From positions 186,001 through 250,000 of the forward strand of contig JADKDZ010000001.1 of the NCBI GenBank assembly GCA_016718265.1: DNA of 64,000 nt, in the 5' to 3' direction. Position numbers and translations under genes: made by a program. The notes under the pieces are model-generated. The model did no database searches and was not told where the DNA came from. It was given only the letters and a program-made list of their open reading frames with translations. The stretch is from Uliginosibacterium sp. Lineage in GTDB: Bacteria; Pseudomonadota; Gammaproteobacteria; Burkholderiales; Rhodocyclaceae. Shown here one piece after another: positions 18,534-28,530 of the stretch (its first letter is position 1; each line of letters begins with the position of its first letter).

Positions 18534-20216
18534 TCAGCCCCCGCGCTTTCCGGCCGCATACATCGGCTCAGCCAGTGCAGCCCATTCACGATAGCGCTGA
18601 TAGAGTTGCTCAAAAGCGGCCACGGCATCTGAGTTTGGCGTATAGGTCCGCTCGATCGGACTGGCCATCCGATCTTGAGCTTCGGCGACGCTGCCGTAGC
18701 GCTTCGCTGCAACCGCAGCAAAGATCGCTGCCCCCAAAGCGCAGCACTGATCAGAACCTACAACAGCGATCGGCCGGTTCATAACGTCCGCACAGACCTG
18801 CATGATGACGGGTGACTTGCGTGCGATTCCACCCATGGCAAGTACACTTTTCACGGCAACCTGCTGGTCGATGAAGCATTCCATGATGGCGCGCGCACCA
18901 AAGGCGGTCGCGGCGATGAAACCACCAAACAATGCCGGCGCATCGCTGCCTAGATTCATATCCGCAATCACACCCTGCAGGCGCTGGTTCGCGTAAGGCG
19001 TGCGACGCCCATTGAACCAGTCGAGCACGAGAGGAAGGTGCGCGTAATCCATCGACGCTGCCCATTCCTCGGTCAGCGCGGGCAACAAGCACGATTCGGT
19101 CTCTTGCAGCTTCGCGGCGAATTCGGGGTGCTGCTTGGCGGCAAGCTGGAGCGACCAGCCGAGCAGGCGACCAAACCACGCATACATGTCACCAAACGCA
19201 GACTGCCCCGCTTCAAGACCGATTTTGGCCGGCACGACTGATCCGTCAACCTGTCCACAAATGCCCTCGATGGACCGTGTCCCGATCGTGGCAGGCTCTG
19301 CGACCAGAATGTCGCAGGTTGAGGTACCAATGACCTTCACCAAGGTATTCGGGCTTGCACCGCCGCCGACCGCGCCCATGTGGCAATCAAATGCGCCACC
19401 ACTGATGACGACATGCGCCGGGAGGTTCAGTCTTTCAGCCCATTCAGCACTGATCGTGCCGACGGGAACGTCCGCCGTCCATGTCTCTTCAAACATCGGA
19501 CAGGGCAGATCGTTGATGAGAAGAGGATCCAGCGCCGCGAGAAACTCCCGCGAGGGCAAACCACCCCACTCTGCATTCCATAGCGCCTTATGCCCGGCCG
19601 AACAACGGCCACGGCGAACGGCGTCGGGTCGGGTCGTGCCCGATAGCAGCGCGGGCATCCAGTCACACAACTCGACCCAGTTGGCAGCTGCGGCACGGAC
19701 AGCCGCATCTTCACGCGACACGTGCAGGATCTTTGCCCACCACCACTCAGACGAGTACACACCACCTGCATAGCGCGTGAAGTCTGTGAACTGACCGCTA
19801 CGACACAAAGCGTTGATCTCTTCGGCCTCGTCGATGGCAGTGTGATCCTTCCACAACACGAACATGGCATTCGGGTTGTCCGCAAACGCCGGCAACAAGG
19901 CCAGCACGCGCCCCTCTGCATCGATCGGCGCGGGCGTCGAGCCGGTCGCGTCAACACCGATGCCGACGATGGCGTCGCGCTGTGCCGGCCCCAACTGGGC
20001 AACGACCTCGCGCACCACGATCTCGGTGCATTCGATGTAGTCCAGCGGATGATGGCGAAACTGGTTCTGCAAGGGCACGCAATAACGTCCGGCCCGCCAC
20101 CTCGGGTAGTAGTCAACGTGGGTCGCGAGCTCTGCCCCATCGCTGCAACGCACCGCGAGCGCCCGAACCGAGTCGCTGCCGTAGTCCAGCCCGATCACAA
20201 TCCCATCCGCCACCAT
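18534..20216 (-). CDS. araB: Ribulokinase
   Basis: An FGGY-family kinase that phosphorylates L-ribulose with ATP. The product is about 560 residues. It begins GIVIGLDYGSDSVRALAV (phosphate-binding loop) and has VGIGVDATGSTPAPID and YSSEWWWAKILHV. FDCHMGAVGGG and the FGGY C-terminal signature region VLAMGGIARKSPVIMQVCAD follow. I placed the start at ATG 20216, directly after GGAGG; a GTG 3 bases further in is equally well spaced. It is the first gene of the ara operon, with a 270-base palindrome-rich regulatory region between it and the divergent araC. Confidence 0.95.
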   Translation of the reverse strand: MVADGIVIGLDYGSDSVRALAVRCSDGAELATHVDYYPRWRAGRYCVPLQNQFRHHPLDYIECTEIVVREVVAQLGPAQRDAIVGIGVDATGSTPAPIDAEGRVLALLPAFADNPNAMFVLWKDHTAIDEAEEINALCRSGQFTDFTRYAGGVYSSEWWWAKILHVSREDAAVRAAAANWVELCDWMPALLSGTTRPDAVRRGRCSAGHKALWNAEWGGLPSREFLAALDPLLINDLPCPMFEETWTADVPVGTISAEWAERLNLPAHVVISGGAFDCHMGAVGGGASPNTLVKVIGTSTCDILVAEPATIGTRSIEGICGQVDGSVVPAKIGLEAGQSAFGDMYAWFGRLLGWSLQLAAKQHPEFAAKLQETESCLLPALTEEWAASMDYAHLPLVLDWFNGRRTPYANQRLQGVIADMNLGSDAPALFGGFIAATAFGARAIMECFIDQQVAVKSVLAMGGIARKSPVIMQVCADVMNRPIAVVGSDQCCALGAAIFAAVAAKRYGSVAEAQDRMASPIERTYTPNSDAVAAFEQLYQRYREWAALAEPMYAAGKRGG

Positions 20217-20282
20217 TCGCCTCCAGATCGTTGAAATCACCTGCATCGATGGCGAAATACGATATGGAGTTTACGCGTGCAG

Positions 20283-20385
20283 GCATCAGGATGCTTCAGC
20301 TGTAAATATGCACAAATCCGCTTCGATCGAAGTTTTCTCCTGTCCAAGATGGACAAACCACACTAATTTAGCTGTCTATATAGAC
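20283..20385. promoter_or_regulatory. Palindrome-rich control region between araB and araC
   Basis: Four inverted repeats lie between the divergent genes. They are GCATC-AG-GATGC (20283-20294), CTTCGATCGAAG (20321-20332, perfect), TGTCCA-AGA-TGGACA (20341-20355, perfect arms) and GTCTATATAGAC (20374-20385, perfect). TGTCCA at 20341 and the similar TGTCTA at 20373 are 32 bases apart, about three helical turns, as expected for paired AraC half-sites. No strong -35 box for araB was seen, fitting activator dependence. The assignment of any one site to AraC is inference. Confidence 0.55.
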
Positions 20386-20489
20386 GAAACTGCTCGCTCG
20401 ATATGTTCTGGCCGTACGGCGCTTTTGACCCCTGTCGCCAAGCGCTATGATCCGATCACGTGGTGGACGACTCATGAGAGGACGTGCAA

Positions 20490-21421
20490 GTGCCGGTGCT
20501 TGATCCCAACAATCAATACGATCCGCTATTACCGGGTTACTCGTTCAATTTGTATCTCGTCGCCGGTACGACCCCCATCATCGAGAACGGACCCCTGGAT
20601 TTTTTATTGACCGCCCGGACGGAATGGAGGGATTCATCATGAATCTAACCGTCAGGGGGCAAGGTAAGGTCTTCGACGGTGCGGATGCCTTTGTCGTGAA
20701 CCCGGGCGACTTGCTGCTCTTTCCACCCGATGCCGTGCACTACTACGGCCGGTCGCCAGAGAGTCCGGACTGGTACCACAGGTGGGTCTATTTTCGCCCC
20801 CGTGCGTATTGGGCCAACTGGCTGAGCTGGCCTCATCAGACCCGGAAGGTTGGGCGCTTCAGCGTCGGGACGGGCAGTTTGTTCAACGAATTTGACGAGC
20901 TGTTCTACAAGATCGACCAAACACATCGCGAAGAAAAACGAACCGCGGAGGAATTGGCGATCAATCTGCTTGAGAGGCTGCTGATTCGCTGCTACGAGGA
21001 GATTCCTGACAATCAGGTCAGCGCGGTTGATAAACGAATTCTCGCCGCCTGTCAGTTCATCGCAAAGAACCTTGCGTCCGACATCGGACTGGAGGAAGTC
21101 GCACGACATGTCTGTCTGTCTCCCTCCCGTCTCGCACATGTCTTTCGCAAACAGATGGGCGTTAACCTCTTGAAGTGGCGTGAGGACCAGCGCGTCATCC
21201 TTGCAAAGCATCTGCTGCAGAACACGCATGCGTCGATATCAAACATCGCCGGGCGGGTCGGATATGACGATCAGCTGTATTTCTCCCGCGTGTTCCGAAA
21301 GCGCGAAGGTGTTTCACCAAGCGCCTTCCGCAAAGCAGCCGCGACGCAGTTTGCCAGCGATGAACAGAGCATCAATCCGTTTTCAGTGCCGGGAGACGCG
21401 CCCAGTCTTCCGCCCCAGTAA
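20490..21421 (+). pseudogene. araC: Arabinose operon regulator AraC, single-base frameshift in a T run
   Basis: Two consecutive frames together match E. coli AraC almost throughout. The first (GTG 20490, AGAGGA 7 bases upstream) encodes DPLLPGYSFNLYLVAGTTPI and ENGPLDF. The second continues with MEGFIMNLTVRGQG, NPGDLLLFPPDAVHYYGR, WYHRWVYFRPRAYWANWLSW and AINLLERLL. It ends with the double-HTH domain (VARHVCLSPSRLAHVFRKQM and VGYDDQLYFSRVFRKREGVS). The break is in the six-T run at 20600-20605: one more T would join the frames (DFFID) into about 310 residues. AraC normally activates araBAD with L-arabinose and loops DNA without it. It is either a mis-called homopolymer or a real mutation; the conserved protein on both sides of the break argues for a very recent event or an error. 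Confidence 0.85.
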
Positions 21422-22258
21422 CAGCCATTGCAAGCCCAGCGCGAGAGCGATCGCAGCACTGAAAGCCAGGCAGAGTCCGGGGCCGCCATAAGGCTCGAAC
21501 GCTGATAAAAGAGCCTGCAAGCTGAGACAGAATACTGAGAACGACCAGTACCCCTTCGGCATCCCCCGTAGAAAATGGATGGAGGCGACACCCTCTCGTC
21601 CATGGTAGTAAGTCGCCATGACAGACGCCATCGCTGGAAACATGGCAAGCACGCCACCCCAGCGGTGTCCAAGCAGTTCGGCGCCATACGTGACCAGCAC
21701 GACGACGGTGCTGCCGATGCACGCCTTTTGCCAGTACATCTGGCTCGGCTTGACGGCGGGCACATCGGCGAACGCCTTGATCTTGGGGTAGAAACGAGGC
21801 GCTAGACAAAGGCTGATTGCCACGAGAAGGGCCGAGCCCAGTAGAGGGGGCGCAAGCGCGACGATCAGCGCAGAAATCGCCGCATAGCTCAGAAGCCCGA
21901 GCGCAAGACACTGCATCGCCGGCCACCAGCCGCTGTCTCGCGTGGATGCAGCCCACGCAAAAGCCAGACCAAACCCAAGGTTGGCCAGCACGGCCGGCAA
22001 GGTGAAGTCAATCAGCGCGACCACCAGGCCTGCACCGTGCTGGTACGCAAGTATTGCCAGAATCGGCCCGGTTACGACAGGAAACGCCGCCCAAACACCC
22101 GCGGACCGCGCGCCTTTACGTTCGCCATGCCAAGTCAAACCCATCAACAGCAAGGGCGTGGCGAGGAGTTTCACCCAAAAGATGGAAGCGTCCACGTACG
22201 ACTCCGGAAACAGCTTACCGAGCAGGGAGGCTAGCAGGGCGACGGTGCATGTTGCCAC
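21383..22258 (-). CDS. Polytopic integral membrane protein of unknown function
   Basis: A 291-residue very hydrophobic protein with about eight or nine predicted transmembrane helices, for example ATPLLLMGLTW, FPVVTGPILAILAYQHGAGL and LLGSALLVAISLCLAP. I do not recognise the family; there is no ATPase, channel signature or catalytic motif. Tandem-like halves with similar PxVTGP and MFPAMASVMA turns might indicate internal duplication, which I could not verify. It is convergent with araC and its 3' end overlaps the end of araC by 39 bases. It lies downstream of gltD, beyond that gene's terminator. Confidence 0.7.
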   Translation of the reverse strand: MATCTVALLASLLGKLFPESYVDASIFWVKLLATPLLLMGLTWHGERKGARSAGVWAAFPVVTGPILAILAYQHGAGLVVALIDFTLPAVLANLGFGLAFAWAASTRDSGWWPAMQCLALGLLSYAAISALIVALAPPLLGSALLVAISLCLAPRFYPKIKAFADVPAVKPSQMYWQKACIGSTVVVLVTYGAELLGHRWGGVLAMFPAMASVMATYYHGREGVASIHFLRGMPKGYWSFSVFCLSLQALLSAFEPYGGPGLCLAFSAAIALALGLQWLLLGRKTGRVSRH

Positions 22259-22291
22259 GGCACATCGACGCGTAAATGCTAGGGCCCGCGC

Positions 22292-22322
22292 AAAAAAATA
22301 AAGCCACCCGAAAGTGGCTTTA
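22292..22322 (-). terminator. Rho-independent terminator of gltBD
   Basis: TAAAGCCAC (22299-22307) and GTGGCTTTA (22314-22322) form a 9-bp stem with a 6-base loop. Seven T follow on the minus strand (A7 at 22292-22298). It lies about 25 bases after the gltD stop. Confidence 0.9.
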
Positions 22323-22346
22323 CCGGGATTGCGGGACGACCGGCCT

Positions 22347-23831
22347 TCAGCGCGGCAGCACCGAAGCCCCCATCAGGAAAGCATCGACCTCACGTGCGGC
22401 CTGGCGACCTTCACGGATGGCCCACACCACAAGCGACTGACCCCGCCTTGTATCCCCGGCGACAAAGACCTTTTCCACGTTGGTCGCGTAGCAACCCTCG
22501 CCGTCCGTCGTCGCCTTGGCATTCCCGCGACCGTCTTTGGCAACACCGAAGCCTTCGAGAAGCGAAGCAACGGGATAAACAAAACCCATCGCCAGAAAGG
22601 CCGCCTCTGCGGGAATTTCTCGCACCGAGCCAGCAACTTCGTTCATCTTCATCTGGCCCGTCTTGTCGTCTTTCACCCACTCGACATTTGCAATGACCAT
22701 GGACTTGAGTTTACCGTTCTCGCCCTTGAATTCCTTGGTCGTGACCGCCCACTCACGCTGGCAGCCTTCGTCGTGCGAGGACGAAGTACGCAGCTTGTTG
22801 GGCCAGTAGGGCCAGGTAGTGGACTTGTTCTCTTGAACCGGGGGCTTGGGCATCAACTCAATCTGCAGGATGCTAGCGGCGCCTTGGCGGTTGGAAGTAC
22901 CCACACAGTCGGAACCGGTGTCGCCGCCGCCAATGACGACTACATTCTTCCCCGTCACCTTTATTTGATCCTTGAGCTTGTCGCCGGCGTTAGCCTTGTT
23001 CTGCGGGATCAGGAATTCCAGCGCGTAATGGACGCCGTCGAGCTCACGCCCCGGCACCGGCAGGTCCCGCGGAACCTCGGAGCCTGCCGCGATGACCACT
23101 GCATCAAACTCCTTGAGGAGCTTTTTGGGGCTGATCTTCTCCTTGACGTCCGCATTGACGCCTTTGGGCAAATCGGCTTCGCCGATATAGATCCCGGTCT
23201 TGAACACAACGCCTTCCGCTTCCATCTGCTTCATGCGACGGTCAATGATGCCCTTGTCGAGCTTGAAGTCAGGAATACCATAGCGCAGCAGTCCACCGAC
23301 ACGAGAGCTCTTCTCGAACACGGTGACATCGTGACCGGCACGAGCCAGTTGCTGGGCAGCCGCGAGGCCTGCCGGCCCAGAGCCCACAACCGCTACCTTC
23401 TTGCCGGACTTCTCGGCCGCAACTTGCGGCTTGACCCAGCCGTTTTCCCACGCCTTGTCAATGATGGCGTGCTCGATCGACTTGATACCGACCGGTGCAG
23501 CATTAATGCCGAGCGTACAGGCGGCCTCGCACGGTGCGGGACAGATGCGGCCGGTGAACTCGGGGAAGTTGTTGGTGGAGTGCAGCACCCCAATCGCTTC
23601 CTGCCACTTCTGCTTGTACACCAGGTCATTCCAGTCCGGAATGATGTTGTTGACAGGGCAACCGTTGTTGCAGAACGGTATGCCGCAATCCATGCAGCGC
23701 GCACCCTGGATCTTGGCCTGTTCATCGCTCAGGGCGATGACGAATTCCTTGTAATTCTTCTTGCGCTCTTCAGGAGCCGGATAGCCCTCTTCCTGGCGCT
23801 CGAATTCAAGAAAGCCGGTAACTTTTCCCAT
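22347..23831 (-). CDS. gltD: Glutamate synthase [NADPH] small subunit
   Basis: GltD takes electrons from NADPH via FAD and passes them through iron-sulfur clusters to GltB for reduction of 2-oxoglutarate plus glutamine to two glutamates. The 494-residue protein has the N-terminal [4Fe-4S] region with CMDCGIPFCNNGCPVNNIIP and GRICPAPCEAACTLGIN. It has an FAD-binding VAVVGSGPAGLAAAQQLARA, an NADPH-binding VVVIGGGDTGSDCVGT, and a C-terminal VFVAGDTRRGQSLVVWAIRE. The start at 23831 (MGKVTGFLEFER) is the family's usual N-terminus and lies 19 bases after the gltB stop. Confidence 0.96.
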   Translation of the reverse strand: MGKVTGFLEFERQEEGYPAPEERKKNYKEFVIALSDEQAKIQGARCMDCGIPFCNNGCPVNNIIPDWNDLVYKQKWQEAIGVLHSTNNFPEFTGRICPAPCEAACTLGINAAPVGIKSIEHAIIDKAWENGWVKPQVAAEKSGKKVAVVGSGPAGLAAAQQLARAGHDVTVFEKSSRVGGLLRYGIPDFKLDKGIIDRRMKQMEAEGVVFKTGIYIGEADLPKGVNADVKEKISPKKLLKEFDAVVIAAGSEVPRDLPVPGRELDGVHYALEFLIPQNKANAGDKLKDQIKVTGKNVVVIGGGDTGSDCVGTSNRQGAASILQIELMPKPPVQENKSTTWPYWPNKLRTSSSHDEGCQREWAVTTKEFKGENGKLKSMVIANVEWVKDDKTGQMKMNEVAGSVREIPAEAAFLAMGFVYPVASLLEGFGVAKDGRGNAKATTDGEGCYATNVEKVFVAGDTRRGQSLVVWAIREGRQAAREVDAFLMGASVLPR

Positions 23832-23850
23832 TTCTCTATCCTTCCAATTC

Positions 23851-26800
23851 TTAGGCCGCAGCCGTATCAAGCTTGGCGCGCGCTGCGACGGCAAGCTCCT
23901 TCAACGCACGACGATACTCCTTCGGCATGACCTTGACGAAGGCACGGCGGGTCTCATCCCAGTTCTCAAGCAAGGCTTTCGCACGCAAGCTACCGGTGTG
24001 CTTGAAGTGGTTCTCGATCAAGCGCTTCAGGATTGCTTCATCCGCTTCGCCGGCGCCACCACGCTTGACGGCGTGCCACACGTCGCGGTCAAGCTTCTCA
24101 CCCTGCTCGCTTGCGGGAAGTACGGGCTCCAGATCCACCATCGCCGTATTGGCACGCGCAGCGAACTGGGCTTTGGGGTCATACACGTAGGCAACACCGC
24201 CCGACATGCCTGCCGCGAAGTTCCGCCCGGTCTCGCCCAGCACAACGACCGTTCCACCCGTCATGTACTCGCAGCCGTGGTCACCGACGCCTTCAACGAC
24301 AGCCGCGGCGCCCGAGTTTCGCACGCAGAAGCGCTCGCCGCCTACACCGTTGAAGTAGGCTTCGCCAGCGATCGCGCCGAACAGCACAGTGTTGCCAACA
24401 ATGATGTTCTCTACGCCTGATCCACGGAAGTCATTGGCGCAACGCACAATCACACGCCCGCCGCAAAGCCCCTTGCCGACGTAATCATTGCCTTCGCCCA
24501 CCAGATCCAGCGTAACCCCGTGTGCGAGGAAAGCGCCAAAGCTCTGCCCCGCGGTGCCGGTCATCTGAATATGGATGGTGTCATCAGGCAAGCCTTCGAT
24601 TCCGTACTTCTTGGCAACCTCTCCAGAAAGCATGGCGCCAACCGATCGGTTGACATTGATGATCGGCTGGATGAACGAGACGCGCTCGCCCTTGTCCAGC
24701 GCAGGGAGCGCTTTCTCGATCAACTTGTGATCAAGGGACTTCTCCAATCCGTGATTCTGCGACGCGACTACACGCCGCGGCGAGTCTACCTGGGGCACAT
24801 AGAAGACCTTGGCGAAATCCAGACCTTGTGCCTTCCAGTGTTCCAGCGCCTGTTTCTTGTCGAGCAGGTCTGCCCGGCCAATCAGGTCTTCAAACTTGCG
24901 AATACCCATTTGTGCCATCAGCTCGCGCACTTCCTCAGCGACAAAGAAGAAGTAATTGACGACGTGCTCTGGCTGGCCGGAGAAGCGCGCACGCAACACC
25001 GGGTCTTGCGTGGCGACGCCGACCGGGCAGGTATTGAGATGGCACTTGCGCATCATGATGCAGCCTTCGACCACCAGCGGCGCGGTAGCGAAGCCCATTT
25101 CATCGGCACCCAACAGGGCTGCAATCACCACATCGCGGCCGGTCTTCATCTGGCCATCCGCCTGAACGATGATACGGTCCCGCAAACCATTGATCATCAG
25201 GGTCTGCTGGGTTTCGGCGAGGCCCAGCTCCCAGGGCGATCCAGCATGCTTGATCGACGACAGGGGTGACGCACCGGTGCCACCGTCATGACCGGCGATC
25301 ACGACGTGGTCGGCCTTGCACTTGGCAACACCCGCCGCCACAGTGCCGACGCCGACTTCGGACACCAGCTTGACCGAGATATCCGCCTTCGGATTGACGT
25401 TCTTCAGATCGTGGATCAGCTGGGCCAGATCTTCGATCGAATAGATGTCATGGTGCGGCGGTGGCGAAATCAGGCCGACGCCCGGCACTGAGAAACGCAG
25501 CTTGCCAATGTACTCGGACACCTTGCCACCCGGCAGCTGACCACCTTCTCCGGGCTTGGCTCCCTGGGCCATCTTGATCTGGATCTGGTCCGCGGAGGTC
25601 AGGTACTCGGTGGTAACCCCGAAGCGGCCCGAGGCCACCTGTTTGATCTTCGAGCGGAGGGAATCCCCCTCTTTCAACTCGATATCCCGTTCGATCCGAT
25701 CTTTGCCAATAATGCCCGCCAGCGTCTCGCCTTTCTTGATGAAGACACCCTTCATCTCGTTGCGGTAACGCTTGTCATCCTCACCGCCTTCACCGGTATT
25801 GGACTTGCCGCCAATGCGGTTCATCGCGACAGCCAGCGTGGAGTGCGCTTCCGTGGAGATCGAGCCGAGCGACATGGCGCCTGTGGCGAAACGCTTGACG
25901 ATATCCTTGGCCGACTCAACCTCATCCAGGGCTATCGCCTTGGCGGGATCAATCTTGAACTCGAAGAGGCCACGCAGCGTCATGTGGCGTTTGCTCTGAT
26001 CGTTGATGATCTGAGCGTATTCCTTGTAGTTCTGGAAGTTATTGGTACGCGTGGAATGCTGCAGCTTTGCAATCGCGTCCGGCGTCCACATGTGCTCTTC
26101 GCCACGGATGCGGAAGGCGTACTCCCCGCCGGCTTCGAGCTGATCTGCCAGCACGGGCGCGCCACCAAAAGCGTCGCCATGCATGCGCAGTGCTTCTTCG
26201 GCTACTTCAAAAATGCCAATGCCTTCAACGTTCGACGGCGTGCCGGCAAAGTACTTGTCAATCAGCTCCTTGTTGAGCCCGATCGCTTCAAAAATCTGCG
26301 CGCCGCAGTAGGACATATAGGTCGAGATGCCCATCTTGGACATGACCTTGCACAGCCCCTTGCCAACCGCCTTGACGAAATTGTAGATCGCCTTGTCGCC
26401 ATCAATGTTCGGCAAGCCCGCCGCCATGTTGCGCAGCGTCTCCATCGCCAGGTAAGGATGGACTGCTTCGGCACCGTAACCGGCCAGCAGCGCAAAGTGA
26501 TGCACTTCGCGCGCGGAGCCGGTTTCGACCACCAGGCCGGTGGAGGTGCGAAGCCCCTTCTTCACCAGATGCTGATGGATTGCCGAGGTCGCCAACAGTG
26601 CGGGAATGGCGACGTGTTCAGCGTCCAGTTTGCGGTCGGACACGATGAGGATGTTGTAACCCGACTTGACCGCATCTTCGGCTTGCGCGCACAGCGACGC
26701 CAGACGGGCTTCCACGCCGTCCTTGCCCCAGGCGACCGGGTAGCAGATGTCCAGCTCGAAGGACTTGAACTTGTTGTCGGTGTACTGCCCGATATCACGC

Positions 26801-28530
26801 AGCTTGGCCATGTCGGTGAAGTCCAGCACTGGCTGCGAGACTTCAAGACGCATCGGTGGGTTGATGTTGTTCAGGTCCAGCAGGTTAGGCTTCGGGCCGA
26901 TGAAAGACACTGTCGACATGACCAAGGCTTCGCGGATCGGGTCGATCGGCGGATTGGTCACCTGCGCGAAGAGCTGCTTGAAGTAGCTGTAGAGCGGTTT
27001 GTGCTTGTTGGACATGACCGCCAGAGGCGAGTCATTCCCCATCGAACCAATGGCTTCTTCACCATTCACGGCCATCGGCGTCATGAGGAACTTGATATCC
27101 TCCTGCGTGTAGCCAAACGCCTGCTGACGATCGAGCAAGGTTGCAGAAGCTTGAACCTCGACAGCCGGCCCCTCGACTTCGTCAAGCTTCACCTGAATCC
27201 GGCTGATCCACTCGCGATACGGCTTGGCGTTGGCAAGCGCGTCCTTGAGTTCCTTATCGTCGATGATACGGCCAGCTTCCATGTCGATCAGGAACATCTT
27301 GCCCGGCTGAAGGCGCCATTTCTTGACGATCTTGCTCTCCGGAACCGGCAGCACGCCCGCTTCGGAAGCCATGATGACGAGATCATCGTCAGTCACAATA
27401 TAGCGTGCGGGGCGCAGACCATTGCGATCCAGCGTGGCGCCAATCTGGCGACCGTCGGTGAAGGCGATGGCAGCAGGGCCATCCCACGGCTCCATCATCG
27501 CGGCATGGTACTCGTAGAAGGCGCGACGATTCTCGTCCATCAAGGTGTGCTGTTCCCAGGCTTCCGGGATCATCATCATTGCCGCCTGGGCAATGGGGTA
27601 ACCCGCCATGGTCAGCAATTCGATACAGTTGTCGAAGGTCGCGGTATCGGACTGGCCTTCGTACACAACCGGGTACAGCTTCTGCAGGTCGTCGGCCAGC
27701 ACGGCCGACTTCATCACCCCTTCACGGGCACGCAGCCAGTTGAAGTTACCCTTGACCGTATTGATTTCGCCGTTGTGGGCGATCATGCGATAAGGGTGGG
27801 CCAGCGGCCACTCCGGGAAAGTGTTGGTCGAAAAGCGCTGGTGCACGAGCGCCAGAGCCGAGACACAACGTGGATCACTGAGATCCTTGTAGTAGACACC
27901 GACCTGATTGGCGAGCAGCAAGCCCTTGTAGATGATCGTGCGTGCCGACATCGACGGCACGTAGTATTCCTTGCCATGCTTGAGCTCAAGCTGCTGAATG
28001 GCGTGGCTGGCCATCTTGCGGATGACGTAAAGCTTGCGCTCCAGCGCCTCGGTGACCATCACGTCCGGCCCACGGCCAATGAAGATCTGGCGAATAACGG
28101 GCTCTTTCTCACGCACGCGCGGCGACATAGGCATTTCAGTGTCAACCGGCACATCGCGCCAGCCAAGTACCACCTGGCCCTCAGCACGCACAGCGCGCTC
28201 CATCTCCTGCTCGCACGCAAGGCGAGAAGCCGCTTCCTTTGGCAGGAAGATCATGCCCACGCCGTACTCGCCGGCCGGCGGCAACTTCACGCCATGCTTG
28301 CTCATCTCTTCGCGGAAGAAGGCGTCCGGGATCTGGATCAGTATGCCAGCGCCGTCACCCATCAGGGGATCAGCACCCACCGCGCCGCGGTGGTCAATAT
28401 TCTCAAGAATCTTGAGGCCGCCCTGAACGATCTCGTGGCTCTTCTTGCCTTTGATGTGCGCAACAAAGCCCACACCGCAGGCGTCATGTTCATTGGCGGG
28501 GTCGTACAAGCCCTGCGGACGCATTTCCAT
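23851..28530 (-). CDS. gltB: Glutamate synthase [NADPH] large subunit
   Basis: The 1559-residue cytoplasmic enzyme hydrolyses glutamine in its N-terminal class II amidotransferase domain. It channels the ammonia to the FMN/[3Fe-4S] synthase domain to make glutamate. The nucleophile is Cys18 in EHDACGVGFVAHIKG, which implies removal of the first 17 residues as in other GltB proteins. The cluster cysteines are in MRKCHLNTCPVGVATQDPVL. FMN-site segments include KPGEGGQLPGGKV and GHDGGTGASPLSSIKHAG, and the C-terminal domain has GGxVVVLGETGRNFAAGMSG. AGGAG lies 8 bases before the chosen ATG at 28530. It is the first gene of gltBD. Confidence 0.97.
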   Translation of the reverse strand: MEMRPQGLYDPANEHDACGVGFVAHIKGKKSHEIVQGGLKILENIDHRGAVGADPLMGDGAGILIQIPDAFFREEMSKHGVKLPPAGEYGVGMIFLPKEAASRLACEQEMERAVRAEGQVVLGWRDVPVDTEMPMSPRVREKEPVIRQIFIGRGPDVMVTEALERKLYVIRKMASHAIQQLELKHGKEYYVPSMSARTIIYKGLLLANQVGVYYKDLSDPRCVSALALVHQRFSTNTFPEWPLAHPYRMIAHNGEINTVKGNFNWLRAREGVMKSAVLADDLQKLYPVVYEGQSDTATFDNCIELLTMAGYPIAQAAMMMIPEAWEQHTLMDENRRAFYEYHAAMMEPWDGPAAIAFTDGRQIGATLDRNGLRPARYIVTDDDLVIMASEAGVLPVPESKIVKKWRLQPGKMFLIDMEAGRIIDDKELKDALANAKPYREWISRIQVKLDEVEGPAVEVQASATLLDRQQAFGYTQEDIKFLMTPMAVNGEEAIGSMGNDSPLAVMSNKHKPLYSYFKQLFAQVTNPPIDPIREALVMSTVSFIGPKPNLLDLNNINPPMRLEVSQPVLDFTDMAKLRDIGQYTDNKFKSFELDICYPVAWGKDGVEARLASLCAQAEDAVKSGYNILIVSDRKLDAEHVAIPALLATSAIHQHLVKKGLRTSTGLVVETGSAREVHHFALLAGYGAEAVHPYLAMETLRNMAAGLPNIDGDKAIYNFVKAVGKGLCKVMSKMGISTYMSYCGAQIFEAIGLNKELIDKYFAGTPSNVEGIGIFEVAEEALRMHGDAFGGAPVLADQLEAGGEYAFRIRGEEHMWTPDAIAKLQHSTRTNNFQNYKEYAQIINDQSKRHMTLRGLFEFKIDPAKAIALDEVESAKDIVKRFATGAMSLGSISTEAHSTLAVAMNRIGGKSNTGEGGEDDKRYRNEMKGVFIKKGETLAGIIGKDRIERDIELKEGDSLRSKIKQVASGRFGVTTEYLTSADQIQIKMAQGAKPGEGGQLPGGKVSEYIGKLRFSVPGVGLISPPPHHDIYSIEDLAQLIHDLKNVNPKADISVKLVSEVGVGTVAAGVAKCKADHVVIAGHDGGTGASPLSSIKHAGSPWELGLAETQQTLMINGLRDRIIVQADGQMKTGRDVVIAALLGADEMGFATAPLVVEGCIMMRKCHLNTCPVGVATQDPVLRARFSGQPEHVVNYFFFVAEEVRELMAQMGIRKFEDLIGRADLLDKKQALEHWKAQGLDFAKVFYVPQVDSPRRVVASQNHGLEKSLDHKLIEKALPALDKGERVSFIQPIINVNRSVGAMLSGEVAKKYGIEGLPDDTIHIQMTGTAGQSFGAFLAHGVTLDLVGEGNDYVGKGLCGGRVIVRCANDFRGSGVENIIVGNTVLFGAIAGEAYFNGVGGERFCVRNSGAAAVVEGVGDHGCEYMTGGTVVVLGETGRNFAAGMSGGVAYVYDPKAQFAARANTAMVDLEPVLPASEQGEKLDRDVWHAVKRGGAGEADEAILKRLIENHFKHTGSLRAKALLENWDETRRAFVKVMPKEYRRALKELAVAARAKLDTAAA

